A stretch of DNA of 42,843 nt, taken from NCBI GenBank assembly GCA_964531735.1, contig CAZHGD010000051.1, positions 1 to 42,843 on the forward strand, given 5' to 3'. Origin of the DNA: CAZHGD01 sp964531735. Lineage in GTDB: Bacteria; Armatimonadota; UBA10988. Positions within the stretch are counted from its first letter, which is position 1. Each line of letters begins with the position of its first letter. Positions 22,039-30,955 of this stretch are shown piece by piece. The notes under the pieces were generated by a model, which searched no databases, was not told where the DNA came from, and was given only the letters and a program-made list of their open reading frames with translations. The position numbers were made by a program, and so were the translations under genes.

Positions 22039-25000
22039 TCACTCCGTCTTCAGGTCGAACCAGACATCGACGGTGATCTCCGAGCCGAACTCGACGCCGA
22101 TGCCTTCGAAGTAGGGCCAGCCCGGCGGCTGCGTGTAGACCGCCGCGCTGACTCGCGAGGACGCCTTCCGCCCGTCGGCCAGCTCCAGCTCGATCCAGAA
22201 GTTGCGGATCTTGAAGCTGTCGCCGCGCGGGTTCTGGATGCGGAAGACGTTGTGTCCGCCGAGCGTGGCGATGGCCGCCGGGGTCAGCGGCAGGCCGACC
22301 TTCTCGGCCCAGACGCCGTTGACCTCGTCGCCACCGGCCGACGGCATGGTGCCGATCTCGACGCCGTTGACCACCGCCACCTTGCCGTAGGTGCCCGGAC
22401 CTTCCAGGCCGCAGCCGTCGTAGCGCAGCCAGGCGCGCTTGGCCGCGCGCAGGTCGGCCGTGCCCAGGCCCGCCACCGGGTAGGGCGCCGGCAGCAGCTT
22501 CGAGCCGGCGCCGTCGGCCTGCAAGGTGCGGTGCAGCACCGGCGTGGTCGACTGGATCTGCAGGTCGCCCCAGCAGGCCCAGTCGGCGCTGGAGTCGTCG
22601 TTCGGGCCGACGTCGGCGACCAGCTTGAGCTGGATGGTCTGGCCCGCCCAGCGGCTGAGGTCGGCGGACAGCGGGCGCCACTCGTGCTTCGGCACGTGCT
22701 GGCGGCCCACTTCGGTGACCTTGCCACCGGCTTCGACCACCGACACGATGAACAGGATGCCGTCACCGAGGTCACCGCCGTCGCGCTTGCCCACCTGGCA
22801 GCGGAACACCGCCGGCGGTGTGGCCGGCAGCGTGATCGGCCGCAGCAGTGCGAAGCTGTAGCCGACACCCGTCTGGTACGGCGGGTGCATGAAGATGCCC
22901 TTGCGCGCCTTGCCGCCGCAAGTCAGGTCCGGGTCGAGGTGGACCGCCCCGCCGGTGCCGGCGAAGCTGCCGGTCTCCGGCTGTTTGCGCAGGCACAGCC
23001 CGCTGCGGTCGATCTCGGGCACCGCCGCCAGGTCGCGGGTCTCGCGCACCGTGCGCAAGGTCCACTCGCGCGTCGTGCGCATCTCGCCCGCCTTGACCAG
23101 CAGCGCGACCGGATCGAGCCCTTCGCGCTGCGCGGGGCCGAGACCGGCGACCACCGTCACCGGCCGGCGGTAAGGCAACGACACCGCTTGCCGCGCGCCG
23201 CGCAAGGTGACCTCGACCGGCTGCGTGCCGGCCAGGTTGCCGGTCAGCGTCAGGGTCAGCCGGTCGCCGTCCAGGGCCAGCTCGGCGTCGGCCAGAGCGG
23301 CCACGGTGAAGTCGATCCAGCCGCCGTCGAGCTGGACCCAGTGGCGCCGCCCGGCCGGCAGGTCGGCGGGGATCTTCACCTGGTGCGTGGTCTGCCCCTT
23401 GACGGTGACGGTCTCGCCGGCCACCACGGTCCAGCGGTCGCAGGTCAGCGGCACGGCCGCCGCCTGTACCGGCTTGAGCTGGTAGCTCACCGCGTCCTTC
23501 ACCGGCACCACGTAGGTCAGCCCGCGCGCCACGCGCACCTCGGCCTTGCCGAGCGGCTTGTTGGCCGCATCGAGCGCCGTGGCGGTGGCGGCGCCGATGG
23601 CGAAGCCGCACTCGCCCTTGCCCTCGGGGATCAGCTCCCAACCGCCGTCAGGCGTGACGCGGCAGGCGGCCTGACCGTCGCCGGCGGCCTTGCCGTAGTG
23701 GCTGAACCGGCCGCGACCGTCGAAGTAGAGGTACTCGGGGCTCGACACGTAGTCGAGGCGCTGGCCGTCCACCTCACCGGCGAAGACCTCGGTCCGGCCG
23801 TCGGCGGTCCACCCAGCGAAGCCCGCCGCCGGCAGCTCGAGCTGCCGCCGGCCGACGGCGACCCTCATCCGCTCCGTCTTCGAGCCGTTGACCACGGTCA
23901 CCGTACCGTTGGCGTAGGTGGTCACGATCTGGTTGCGCTGGAAGTCGCCGGTGCCCAGCGCGGCGCTGGTGTCGAGCAGCTTGCCGCCGGCCTCGGCGTA
24001 ACGGATGGTCGCCACGCTCGACTGCGTGTAGTCGGCGGCTAACTGCTGCACCAGGTAGTAGCTGCGCATGGCCATCGGCAGGCCGCCGGCCTCGAAGACC
24101 AGGAAGCCCGGGTGGCCGAAGGCGATGGTCGCGGCCAGGAAGCGGTCGATGCTGAAGTCGAGTTCCTGCCGGTTGCGGCCGTAGTTGTGGCGTTCGCCGT
24201 AGAACATGCTCGGCGCGCCCATGCCGAAGTTGCAGCCCAGGTCGTGCAGCTTGTGCAGGTCGAAGTCGACCAGCCACGGGTTGTCGGGCAGCCGCGCGCC
24301 CTGGTCCTGGCCGTAGTTGCCGTCGGTCAGGCCGTGCAGGTAGCAGTGGTGGCCGCCTTCGGAGTAGACCGGACCGCCCCAGGCCTGCTTCTGGTGCAGC
24401 ATGATCTCGCCGAACGAGTAGAACGTGGCGGCGAAGGTACCGGCGCCCGGCACGCGCGCGTCGTAGTCGGTGCGGTGCCAGGGCGCCACGGCGGTGTGCA
24501 CATCGCAGTAGGCCGTGCTGAACTTGAACTTCTGCTGGATGATGGGCGCCAGCTTGGCGCACATCTCCACCGCCCAGGCCGGCTTCGGCGCGTAGCAGCG
24601 CGGCCAGGCCGTCTCGAGCTGGCCGTCGGAGAGGCGCGAGACGTGGTCGGGGCTCCAGTACTCGTTCACCGGCGCGAAGTCGGTGTAGTTGTTGTAGGGC
24701 CCGTAGACGAAGCCGAGCTCGTCCTGCATGACGCGGGCGTACCTGAACTGGCTCTCGTCGCCGCCGCGCTTGGGCGCGGTGCGGGTGCGGAAGGTGAAGC
24801 TCTCGCCCTCGTCGCGCCAGCCGGTCTCGTGGTCGGTGACGATGACGTGCTTCATGCCGTGACGCCAGACATTGCGCCAGAAGGCGGCATCATGCTCGCG
24901 GTTGCCCGCACCATGGGCGCGCCAGACGCCCTTACCGGTGACGTGCTTCCACGGCGAGACCGGGTTGGCCACCGTCGGCAGCACCTCCTCGAAGCGCGGT

Positions 25001-26379
25001 GAGACGGTGACGAACAGCCGCTCGAACACGTCGTTCCGGCGCCCGTCAGTCTTCGGGTGGTAGAGCAGGCCGCCGTTGTAGGTGGCGCCCTGCTCGTCGA
25101 TGGCGCCGGCTCCATGGAGCACCGAGGCGTTGGACAGGTACCAGTCGGTGTGGCTCATCAGGAACAGCGGCTGCGCCGGCGGGCCGGCGATCACGGCGTG
25201 CGCCCGGCCGGAGCCGTTGGCCAGGAACGGAATCTGCGTCAGCCGCGGGTGGTCCAGGCCCACCGCGCGCCCGTAGCGCACCGCGGCCACCTGCCCGCCT
25301 GGCGCTTTGACGTCGATGACCAGCGACTTCTGCCACAGCCGCCAGGTGAAGGTGGCCTCGGTGCTGGCGCCGCCGCCGCTCAGCCGCCAGCGCGACACGA
25401 CGGTGTCGCCGTCGACGCGGGAGCCGAGGTGTTCGGCCTTCTCCGGCGCGATGGGGCCCTTCTGGCCGGCGAGGTAGAGGCCGCCGTCGACCATGGGCCG
25501 GAACGCGGCGCCGCGGCCCAGCCACTGCGCGCTGACGTCGCCGAAGGTGCCGGTCTGCGGCGCCAGGCGCCAGGTCAGCGTGCCGTCGTCACCGCGATAG
25601 GTGAACACGAACGCGTCGCCCTCGGCCTGGACCGTGGTCTTGAACCGGTCGGTCAGGTTGGTCGGCAGGATGGTCTGCGCTCGGGTCGGGAAGGGCAGCT
25701 TGCCCGGCCCGGTGTTGGTGCCGCTGCCTTGCCCCGGGAACATGGCGATGCCGCGCTGCGGGCGCGGGTCGAAGGCCAGCGGCTTCGGCTCCTCTTTGAA
25801 GACGCAGAAGCTGTCCAGGTAGAACGAGCGCTGGTCGGTGTTGCGTCCGTTGGTGAACTCGAAACCGGTGAACGTGGCACCGTCGCGCAGCAGGGCCACC
25901 TGCTCGGGGCTGAGCTTGCGGTAGGCCAGGAACCAGTACTCCGCATCGACGCGGAAGACGTACACCGGCACGTCGGCGCCGGTCTTGGTGGCGAAGTGCG
26001 CGGTGATCTGCACTTGCGGCGTCGACGGGTCGTGCATCCAGCCCCAGTTGTTGCCGTAGATCCACAGCGAGACCGCGTCGAACGGCGTCGGGCAGGGAAT
26101 CGGTGCCGGCGGCCGGACGAAAACCTTGGGCGGCGCCCCGGTGGCCCGGTAGCTCAGCTTGCCCACCTGCTCGCCGAACAGGAGGCGCTCGCGGCTGCCT
26201 TCGAAAGTGGCCTCGGCGTTGGTCGTTTCGACCTTCCAGCCGGTCAGCTTCTCGAAGTCGACCAGCGCGGGATGCTCATCCCGGTCGCGGTTGGCCCAGA
26301 CCATCTCGTAAGGCCGCTCGCCCACGGCGGGCGCTTGGAGGGCCAGCGCCACATGGACAGCAAACAGGCACGGCAGCAT
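22039..26379 (-). CDS. Very large exported TIM-barrel hydrolase-like protein, family not assigned
   Basis: A 1446-residue protein. ATG 26379 is preceded by GGAGA and starts a short hydrophobic signal (LPCLFAVHVALALQAPA). The open frame extends much further upstream but would run antisense through two good genes, so that part is not coding. Residues up to about 450 look like beta-sandwich, including a galactose-mutarotase-like region. The middle looks like a glycosidase barrel, with candidate carboxylates Asp626 (AYCDVHTAVAPW) and Glu674 (VYSEGGHH). The C-terminal about 500 residues are beta-rich carbohydrate-binding-like modules. Barrel architecture and size recall GH101/GH129-type enzymes, but I cannot assign it. 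It acts outside the cytoplasm, probably on a complex glycan. Confidence 0.65.
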   Translation of the reverse strand: MLPCLFAVHVALALQAPAVGERPYEMVWANRDRDEHPALVDFEKLTGWKVETTNAEATFEGSRERLLFGEQVGKLSYRATGAPPKVFVRPPAPIPCPTPFDAVSLWIYGNNWGWMHDPSTPQVQITAHFATKTGADVPVYVFRVDAEYWFLAYRKLSPEQVALLRDGATFTGFEFTNGRNTDQRSFYLDSFCVFKEEPKPLAFDPRPQRGIAMFPGQGSGTNTGPGKLPFPTRAQTILPTNLTDRFKTTVQAEGDAFVFTYRGDDGTLTWRLAPQTGTFGDVSAQWLGRGAAFRPMVDGGLYLAGQKGPIAPEKAEHLGSRVDGDTVVSRWRLSGGGASTEATFTWRLWQKSLVIDVKAPGGQVAAVRYGRAVGLDHPRLTQIPFLANGSGRAHAVIAGPPAQPLFLMSHTDWYLSNASVLHGAGAIDEQGATYNGGLLYHPKTDGRRNDVFERLFVTVSPRFEEVLPTVANPVSPWKHVTGKGVWRAHGAGNREHDAAFWRNVWRHGMKHVIVTDHETGWRDEGESFTFRTRTAPKRGGDESQFRYARVMQDELGFVYGPYNNYTDFAPVNEYWSPDHVSRLSDGQLETAWPRCYAPKPAWAVEMCAKLAPIIQQKFKFSTAYCDVHTAVAPWHRTDYDARVPGAGTFAATFYSFGEIMLHQKQAWGGPVYSEGGHHCYLHGLTDGNYGQDQGARLPDNPWLVDFDLHKLHDLGCNFGMGAPSMFYGERHNYGRNRQELDFSIDRFLAATIAFGHPGFLVFEAGGLPMAMRSYYLVQQLAADYTQSSVATIRYAEAGGKLLDTSAALGTGDFQRNQIVTTYANGTVTVVNGSKTERMRVAVGRRQLELPAAGFAGWTADGRTEVFAGEVDGQRLDYVSSPEYLYFDGRGRFSHYGKAAGDGQAACRVTPDGGWELIPEGKGECGFAIGAATATALDAANKPLGKAEVRVARGLTYVVPVKDAVSYQLKPVQAAAVPLTCDRWTVVAGETVTVKGQTTHQVKIPADLPAGRRHWVQLDGGWIDFTVAALADAELALDGDRLTLTLTGNLAGTQPVEVTLRGARQAVSLPYRRPVTVVAGLGPAQREGLDPVALLVKAGEMRTTREWTLRTVRETRDLAAVPEIDRSGLCLRKQPETGSFAGTGGAVHLDPDLTCGGKARKGIFMHPPYQTGVGYSFALLRPITLPATPPAVFRCQVGKRDGGDLGDGILFIVSVVEAGGKVTEVGRQHVPKHEWRPLSADLSRWAGQTIQLKLVADVGPNDDSSADWACWGDLQIQSTTPVLHRTLQADGAGSKLLPAPYPVAGLGTADLRAAKRAWLRYDGCGLEGPGTYGKVAVVNGVEIGTMPSAGGDEVNGVWAEKVGLPLTPAAIATLGGHNVFRIQNPRGDSFKIRNFWIELELADGRKASSRVSAAVYTQPPGWPYFEGIGVEFGSEITVDVWFDLKTE

Positions 26380-26448
26380 GTCGGTCTCCGGTGCTCGCGT
26401 CGTTTGGCGCCGTGGCCGGCGACTCCTTCCGCCAGGCGGCGACGCGCG

Positions 26449-26454
26449 TATACT
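26449..26454 (+). promoter_or_regulatory. Possible -10 element (TATACT)
   Basis: TATACT lies 48 bases before the flavin-reductase-like gene in a GC-rich divergent intergenic region. It is identical to the candidate before galU; as there, no convincing -35 box is visible. Confidence 0.35.
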
Positions 26455-26502
26455 GGGAGCGCGCCTGCGGTTGCCGGCCGCATCAGGGCCAAGGAGTTGT
26501 CG

Positions 26503-27012
26503 ATGAACCGTTCTGTTGTTGGTCCCCTCAGCCAGGTGGCGGCCACGATGCACGCCATGCAGGGGCCCGGCGCGCTGCTCTGCTCGGTGGCGCCCGACGG
26601 CCGGCCGAATGTGATGACCATCGGCTGGTGTACGCTGGGCATCATCTGGGGCCGGCCGATGTGTCTGGTGCTGGTCCGCCCGGAGCGGTTCACCTTCGAC
26701 TGCCTCGAAGCCACCGGCGATTTCACCATCGGGGTGTTCGGCGACGACCGCCGCGACGACCTGCTGTTCTGCGGCACCGAATCGGGCCGCCGGGTGGACA
26801 AGCTCGCGCACTGCGGCCTGACGCCCGTGCCGTCGCAACACGTCCGCTCGCCGCTGTTGGACGAGGCGCTGGTCACCTACGAGTGCCGCGTGGTCCACCG
26901 GCACGATCTGCTGCCGGACAACCTGGCGCCGGAGCTGCTCAGCTCGTACGGCGACGGCCACTTGCACCGCACCTACTATGGGCATATCCTGGCCGTAACG
27001 GCCGCGGTCTGA
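26503..27012 (+). CDS. Flavin reductase-like (FMN-binding split barrel) protein
   Basis: A 169-residue cytoplasmic protein with a perfect AAGGAG ribosome site six bases before ATG 26503. It fits the flavin-reductase-like split barrel: GPGALLCSVAPDGRPNVMTIGWCTLGIIWGRP near the start, VLVRPERFTFDCLEATGDFTIGVFG in the middle (the FMN-phosphate loop) and GHLHRTYYGHILAV at the end. Members bind FMN and reduce flavins or act as NAD(P)H-dependent reductases; the substrate is unknown. It is divergent from the 1446-aa gene and followed 46 bases later by an exported protein gene. Confidence 0.85.
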   Translation: MNRSVVGPLSQVAATMHAMQGPGALLCSVAPDGRPNVMTIGWCTLGIIWGRPMCLVLVRPERFTFDCLEATGDFTIGVFGDDRRDDLLFCGTESGRRVDKLAHCGLTPVPSQHVRSPLLDEALVTYECRVVHRHDLLPDNLAPELLSSYGDGHLHRTYYGHILAVTAAV

Positions 27013-27058
27013 GCGACGAGGGGCCTCTTTGACCGCTGGTCGGACCAAGGAGACCCCC

Positions 27059-27892
27059 ATGATCGTCGGACCTGGTGGCCGCCGGTTGGCCTTGGTCGTC
27101 ACCGCCGTGGCCGCGCTCTGCCCGCGGGCACCGGCGGCCGATGGGCCGAGCCTGGTCGTGCTCGACCGGTCGGCGAAGAACGGCGCGCTCAACCTGGGCG
27201 GTGAAGACCGCCTGCTGGTTGACCGTGGCGGCCTGGTCGTCAACTCCTCGCACCAGAACGCGTTGTTCTGCGCCAACGGCACCATCGAGGTCAAGGACGG
27301 CGGCATCGGCGTGGTCGGCGGCTGGCGGGCGCTGGGCAAGGCGACCATCTCGCCGGAGCCGACCCACTGCCAGCCGGTGGACGACCCGTTCGCCAAGCTG
27401 AACATGCCGGTGGCCACGACGCGGCGGACGACGCAGCTCACCTTCGTGCAGCCGGGCCAGACGCTGACGCTCCAGCCCGGCCTGTACTACGGTGGCATTC
27501 TGGCGGGCAAGGACGCCACGGTGGTGCTCGAGCCCGGTCAGTATGTGTTTGCCAATGCCGGCATCTCACTGCCCTCCGCGGCCAAGCTGCGCGGCGAGGG
27601 CGTGACGTTGGTGATGAGCGGGAACCAGCCGGGCCAGATCCTGGTCGGCCACGCATCGCTCCTGGAGCTCACCGCGCCGGCCGAAGGCGACCTGACCGGT
27701 CTGGCCATGGCCAGCTACCGCGCTGACGACGCCGTGTCGTTCAACGGCGGCGAAGGCCGCATCAAGGGCGCGGCCTACGTGCCCCGCGGCCGCTTCGAAG
27801 CCTTCTCCAAGTCGAAGGTGGCCATCTCCCGGCTGGTTTGCTACCACCTGATGCTCAACACCGGCTCGACGGTGCAGGTCACCGGTCCGTAG
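27059..27892 (+). CDS. Exported protein resembling the C-terminal beta-solenoid of TadG-like proteins
   Basis: A 277-residue protein with signal peptide (LALVVTAVAALCPRAPAA) and AAGGAG before ATG 27059. The mature part follows the pattern of the beta-solenoid domain often found at the end of TadE/TadG-like pilus proteins: VVNSSHQNALFCANGTIEVKDGGIGVVGG, LTLQPGLYYGGI, VVLEPGQYVFANAGISL, GVTLVMSG and IKGAAYVPRGRF. Here it stands alone without the transmembrane pilus segment. The function is unknown; a surface or matrix protein is plausible. The stop codon lies one base before the assembly gap, so what follows it is not known. Confidence 0.65.
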   Translation: MIVGPGGRRLALVVTAVAALCPRAPAADGPSLVVLDRSAKNGALNLGGEDRLLVDRGGLVVNSSHQNALFCANGTIEVKDGGIGVVGGWRALGKATISPEPTHCQPVDDPFAKLNMPVATTRRTTQLTFVQPGQTLTLQPGLYYGGILAGKDATVVLEPGQYVFANAGISLPSAAKLRGEGVTLVMSGNQPGQILVGHASLLELTAPAEGDLTGLAMASYRADDAVSFNGGEGRIKGAAYVPRGRFEAFSKSKVAISRLVCYHLMLNTGSTVQVTGP

Positions 27893-27893
27893 C

Positions 27894-27993
27894 NNNNNNN
27901 NNNNNNNNNNNNNNNNNNNNNNNNNNNNNNNNNNNNNNNNNNNNNNNNNNNNNNNNNNNNNNNNNNNNNNNNNNNNNNNNNNNNNNNNNNNNN
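27894..27993. other. Assembly gap (100 N)
   Basis: Exactly 100 undetermined bases, the conventional placeholder for a scaffold join of unknown length. The order and distance of genes on either side depend on the assembler, and the C-terminus of the 28956-27994 gene is lost here. Confidence 0.99.
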
Positions 27994-28956
27994 CGTGGCC
28001 AGGCCGGCGGCATACTCGGCCAGCGGCGGCTCGCCGAAACGGGCGACGTAGTCGCCGTCGATCCAGCAGGCGAAGCTGGTCACGTGCCGGATGCCGAACT
28101 CGGCGTAGAGCGCCAGGTCATCGCGGTAGACCTCGTCGTGCCAGGGCACGCGCGCGATCTGGTCGCGCTTCCAGCCGCTGAACCGCGACAGGTCGAGCCA
28201 GTACTCGAGCGCCTGCGCGCCGTCGCTGCCGAACACCTCCAGGTTGGCCGCGAGGTGATCGAGCAACTCGCCATGGCCGATCTGGCCGGGCTGGCCGCCG
28301 GCGCGGTCGCGCAGGGGACGGTCGTACTGCCGGCTGATCGGCGCATATTCCAGGAACACGCCGGGCTCGGGCCGCACCTGTTGCGGCGCGGCGAGGGTGT
28401 TGTGGTAGACGATGTGCGCGATGGTGGCGCCAGCGTCCACGGTGCGGATGGCGCGCAGCAGGTGGTTCTCCAGCAGTAGGGTCTGCTCACTGTCGGACAG
28501 GCCGCGGCATTCGGGGCAGCGGCACATCGGCCGGCCGTCGTCGCACCAGTAGAAGTAGCGCCCGGTGGTGGACGGCAGCAGGCGCGTGTAGCGCACCACG
28601 TTCTCGGCCACCACCTCCAAGGCGGCCGACGAGTGTACGCAGAGGTTGTCCTCGCGCACGCGCTGGCCGTTGATGTCCATGCGGAACATGGTCGGGTCCT
28701 GGTCGAACAGCGCGCGCGGCAGCAGGTCGGTCACCGCGTGCAGCTCGTGCTCCACCGCCAGGCCGTGGTCGCGGCACTGCGCCAGGAAGCGCTGGCCTGC
28801 CTCGGTGGCGATGAAGGCCGCCACCTCACTGGGCGTGATGTGCGTGGCGATGGTGGTCAATCCGGCGGCGCGGGCCCGCTGGGGCCAGTCGAGCGTGGCC
28901 AGGTCGCCGGTGCCCAGGATGACACCACGAGTCGTGAAGAACGGGGCTGTCGACAT
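27994..28956 (-). CDS. DUF4838-type protein, C-terminus missing in gap
   Basis: The first 321 residues are present; the rest is in the N gap. YFYWCDDGRPMCRCPECRGLSDSEQ, followed by ENHLLRAI, IVYHNTLAAPQQ and PGVFLEYAPISRQYDRPL, matches the cysteine motif and following barrel of DUF4838 proteins, which are related to the alpha-glucuronidase/beta-hexosaminidase-like glycosidase group. GGAGGCG precedes ATG 28956. There is no signal peptide at this start. Function is probably glycan cleavage or binding; the substrate is unknown. It is divergent from the 29027 gene by 70 bases. Confidence 0.7.
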
Positions 28957-29011
28957 CAGTCGCCTCCGCGGCGCGCATTCGCCGAGGGCTGGCGCCGACC
29001 TGCCGCCGGCG

Positions 29012-29020
29012 TGCTATGAT
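29012..29020 (+). promoter_or_regulatory. Extended -10 promoter placed for a leaderless transcript
   Basis: TGC followed by TATGAT (29015-29020) fits the extended -10 consensus TGnTATAAT with one mismatch. The ATG of the next gene begins six bases after the box, which is where transcription should start, and no ribosome-binding site is present. Confidence 0.6.
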
Positions 29021-29026
29021 GACCGC

Positions 29027-30163
29027 ATGGTGGCACGGTGGCTCCGGCTATGCGGCGTGTTGCTGGCGCTCCAGGCGGCGGCTCAGGAGCCGACGGTCAT
29101 TCCGGACGCCCCCGACCCGGGCGAGGCCACCACCACCCAGCCGGCGTCGAAGCCAACCGCGCCGACACTGTCCGGCATGTGGTTCGGCAGCTTCCGGCCC
29201 GGCGAGTCCGAATACCTCGAGGTGTTCGCCGAGCGCCGCTTCATCTGGCGCACCTCGCAAGGGGTGTCCACCAGCGGCGACCTGGACGTCCAGGACCGGG
29301 TCCTCGTGTTCACCGCGCAGAACGTGCGCCGCGTGTTCGTCTACGAGCTGACGCGCGACACGCTGCGGCTGACGCCTGACGCCAACGACCGGCCCGTGCC
29401 GTTCGGCCCGTTGGCCAAGATGACGCCGCTGGGCGCGCGGCAGGTGACCTGGCTGCGCCAGGGCCGCACCCGCGGCGACGATGCCTTTGCGCCCACCGCG
29501 GTGGCCGATTTGGCCGGTACCTTCCAGGCAGCCCGCGCCGGCGGGCTCACCGACGAGCTGACCTTCACCACCGACGGCCGGTTCCGCTACCGGGGCCCGG
29601 GTGGTCTGGCCGCCGACGGCACCTGCACGCTGGCCGACGGCGTGCTGAACCTGTCGCACCCGCCGGTCTTGCGGCGCCTGGTGCCGCGGCTGATGTTCAA
29701 CGGGCGGCGCTGGCGGCTGTTCCTGCGGCGGCATGACAGCGACCGCTGCCGGCCGGCGAACGACCTGGCCGACCTGCCACCGGCGGGCGAGTACGAAGTG
29801 GTCTACGCTCGCCCGACCGAGCCGGTGAAGCCCGAGTTGTTCCGCGGCGCCTACGAGTGCCGCCTGGGCAAACGCGTCCACCGTCTGGAGTTCGGTGCGC
29901 CGGGCGCGGTGACCTACCGCCTCGACAGCGCGCCGCCCCTGTCGTGTCGCTGGCGCCTGACCGGGCTGAGCCTGACCATCAGCCACACCGACGGTGATCG
30001 CGAACTGGCCGCGCGGGTGTTCCTGGTGCAGCCGCTGGGTGACGGCCTGGTGCTGCTGCACGTCGACGGCGGCTGGTATGGTCCCACGCGGGTGCTGGAC
30101 CCGCTGCCGCCGACCGAGCAGACCGCGGCGGTGTTCCGGCCCGTGGTGTCGCCGAAGGAGTGA
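29027..30163 (+). CDS. Exported protein of unknown function with repeated lipocalin-like segments
   Basis: A 378-residue protein with signal-like start (WLRLCGVLLALQAAAQ) and a Pro/Thr-rich linker (residues about 18-45). The rest contains repeated short beta modules of a design seen in lipocalin-like or META-type domains: LSGMWFGSFRPGESEYLEVFAERRFIW, then LAGTFQAARAGGLTDELTFTTDGRFRY, and FRGAYECRLGKRVHRLEFGAPGAVTY. Each describes a small barrel, so there may be three tandem copies of about 100 residues. I do not recognise a family. It lacks a ribosome site and sits directly after an extended -10 box. The next gene begins 3 bases after its stop, so they form an operon. Confidence 0.65.
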   Translation: MVARWLRLCGVLLALQAAAQEPTVIPDAPDPGEATTTQPASKPTAPTLSGMWFGSFRPGESEYLEVFAERRFIWRTSQGVSTSGDLDVQDRVLVFTAQNVRRVFVYELTRDTLRLTPDANDRPVPFGPLAKMTPLGARQVTWLRQGRTRGDDAFAPTAVADLAGTFQAARAGGLTDELTFTTDGRFRYRGPGGLAADGTCTLADGVLNLSHPPVLRRLVPRLMFNGRRWRLFLRRHDSDRCRPANDLADLPPAGEYEVVYARPTEPVKPELFRGAYECRLGKRVHRLEFGAPGAVTYRLDSAPPLSCRWRLTGLSLTISHTDGDRELAARVFLVQPLGDGLVLLHVDGGWYGPTRVLDPLPPTEQTAAVFRPVVSPKE

Positions 30164-30166
30164 ACC

Positions 30167-30949
30167 GTGATCCTCGGGCGCATGAACAACCCGGCCGCCA
30201 GGCTCGGACGCGAGATTGCGCTCACCGCGGAGCTGGGTTTCGACTACCTGGAGCTGACCGTGGAACCGCCGCAGGCCGCCGCGGCCACCCTCGATGCGGC
30301 CGCGGTGCGGCGCCAACTGGCCGACCGCGGGCTGGCCGTGGTGGGCCACACGGCGTTCTACCTGCCCATCGCCGATCCGTTCCCGCGGGTCCGGCAAGCG
30401 GCCATCGACCAACTGCGCGCCGACCTCGACTTCCTGGCCGCCGTCGGCTGCCCGTTCGTCACCGTCCACCCGTGCCGTGGTGTGGTGAACGGCTTCACCG
30501 AGGCCGAGCGGCTCGATCTGCAGGCCGACTCCCACGCCGCGCTGGTGGCCCATGCCGAACCGCTGGGCCTGCAAGTGCTCTGCGAGAACATCTTCGGCTA
30601 CATCGGTGACCCCGACCGGCTCAAGCAGCACCTGTTCGACCGGCTGCCGCAGCTCGGGCTGAACCTCGACATCGCGCACGCCTTCATCGGTGAGCGCGTG
30701 ACCCGCTTCGAGCGCTTCTTCGAGGTGCTGGGTGACCGCCTGGCGCACGTCCACCTCTCGGACAACGACGGCCTGTCAGACCAGCACCAGCCGGTCGGCG
30801 CCGTGCGGTTGCCGCTGAAGGACTGTCTGGCCCGGCTGCGCGCCAGCGGCTACGACCAGCGGATCACCCTCGAGGTGTTCTCGGCCACGCGCGAGTACGT
30901 GGCGCTGAGCCGCGAGCTGGTGCGGCGCTGGTGGGACGAGGCGAGTTAG
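30167..30949 (+). CDS. Sugar phosphate isomerase/epimerase (xylose isomerase-like TIM barrel)
   Basis: A 260-residue protein of the AP endonuclease 2/xylose isomerase-like family. Metal-binding and active-site residues are in place: His101 (VTVHPCRG), Glu140 (LCENIFGY), Asp168-His171 (LNLDIAHAF), His194/His196 (HVHLSDNDG) and Glu236 (ITLEVFSA). It would isomerise or epimerise a sugar or sugar acid using a divalent metal. The GTG start at 30167 has AAGGAG six bases upstream, overlapping the end of the previous gene; an ATG at 30182 is less well placed. It ends six bases before the convergent BNR gene's stop. Confidence 0.88.
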   Translation: MILGRMNNPAARLGREIALTAELGFDYLELTVEPPQAAAATLDAAAVRRQLADRGLAVVGHTAFYLPIADPFPRVRQAAIDQLRADLDFLAAVGCPFVTVHPCRGVVNGFTEAERLDLQADSHAALVAHAEPLGLQVLCENIFGYIGDPDRLKQHLFDRLPQLGLNLDIAHAFIGERVTRFERFFEVLGDRLAHVHLSDNDGLSDQHQPVGAVRLPLKDCLARLRASGYDQRITLEVFSATREYVALSRELVRRWWDEAS

Positions 30950-30955
30950 GCCGGC

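Noticed and set aside
26380..27441. N-terminal extension of the 1446-aa protein by 354 codons.
   Set aside because: It would run antisense to two well-supported genes with AAGGAG sites; GGAGA and a signal peptide mark the true start at 26379.
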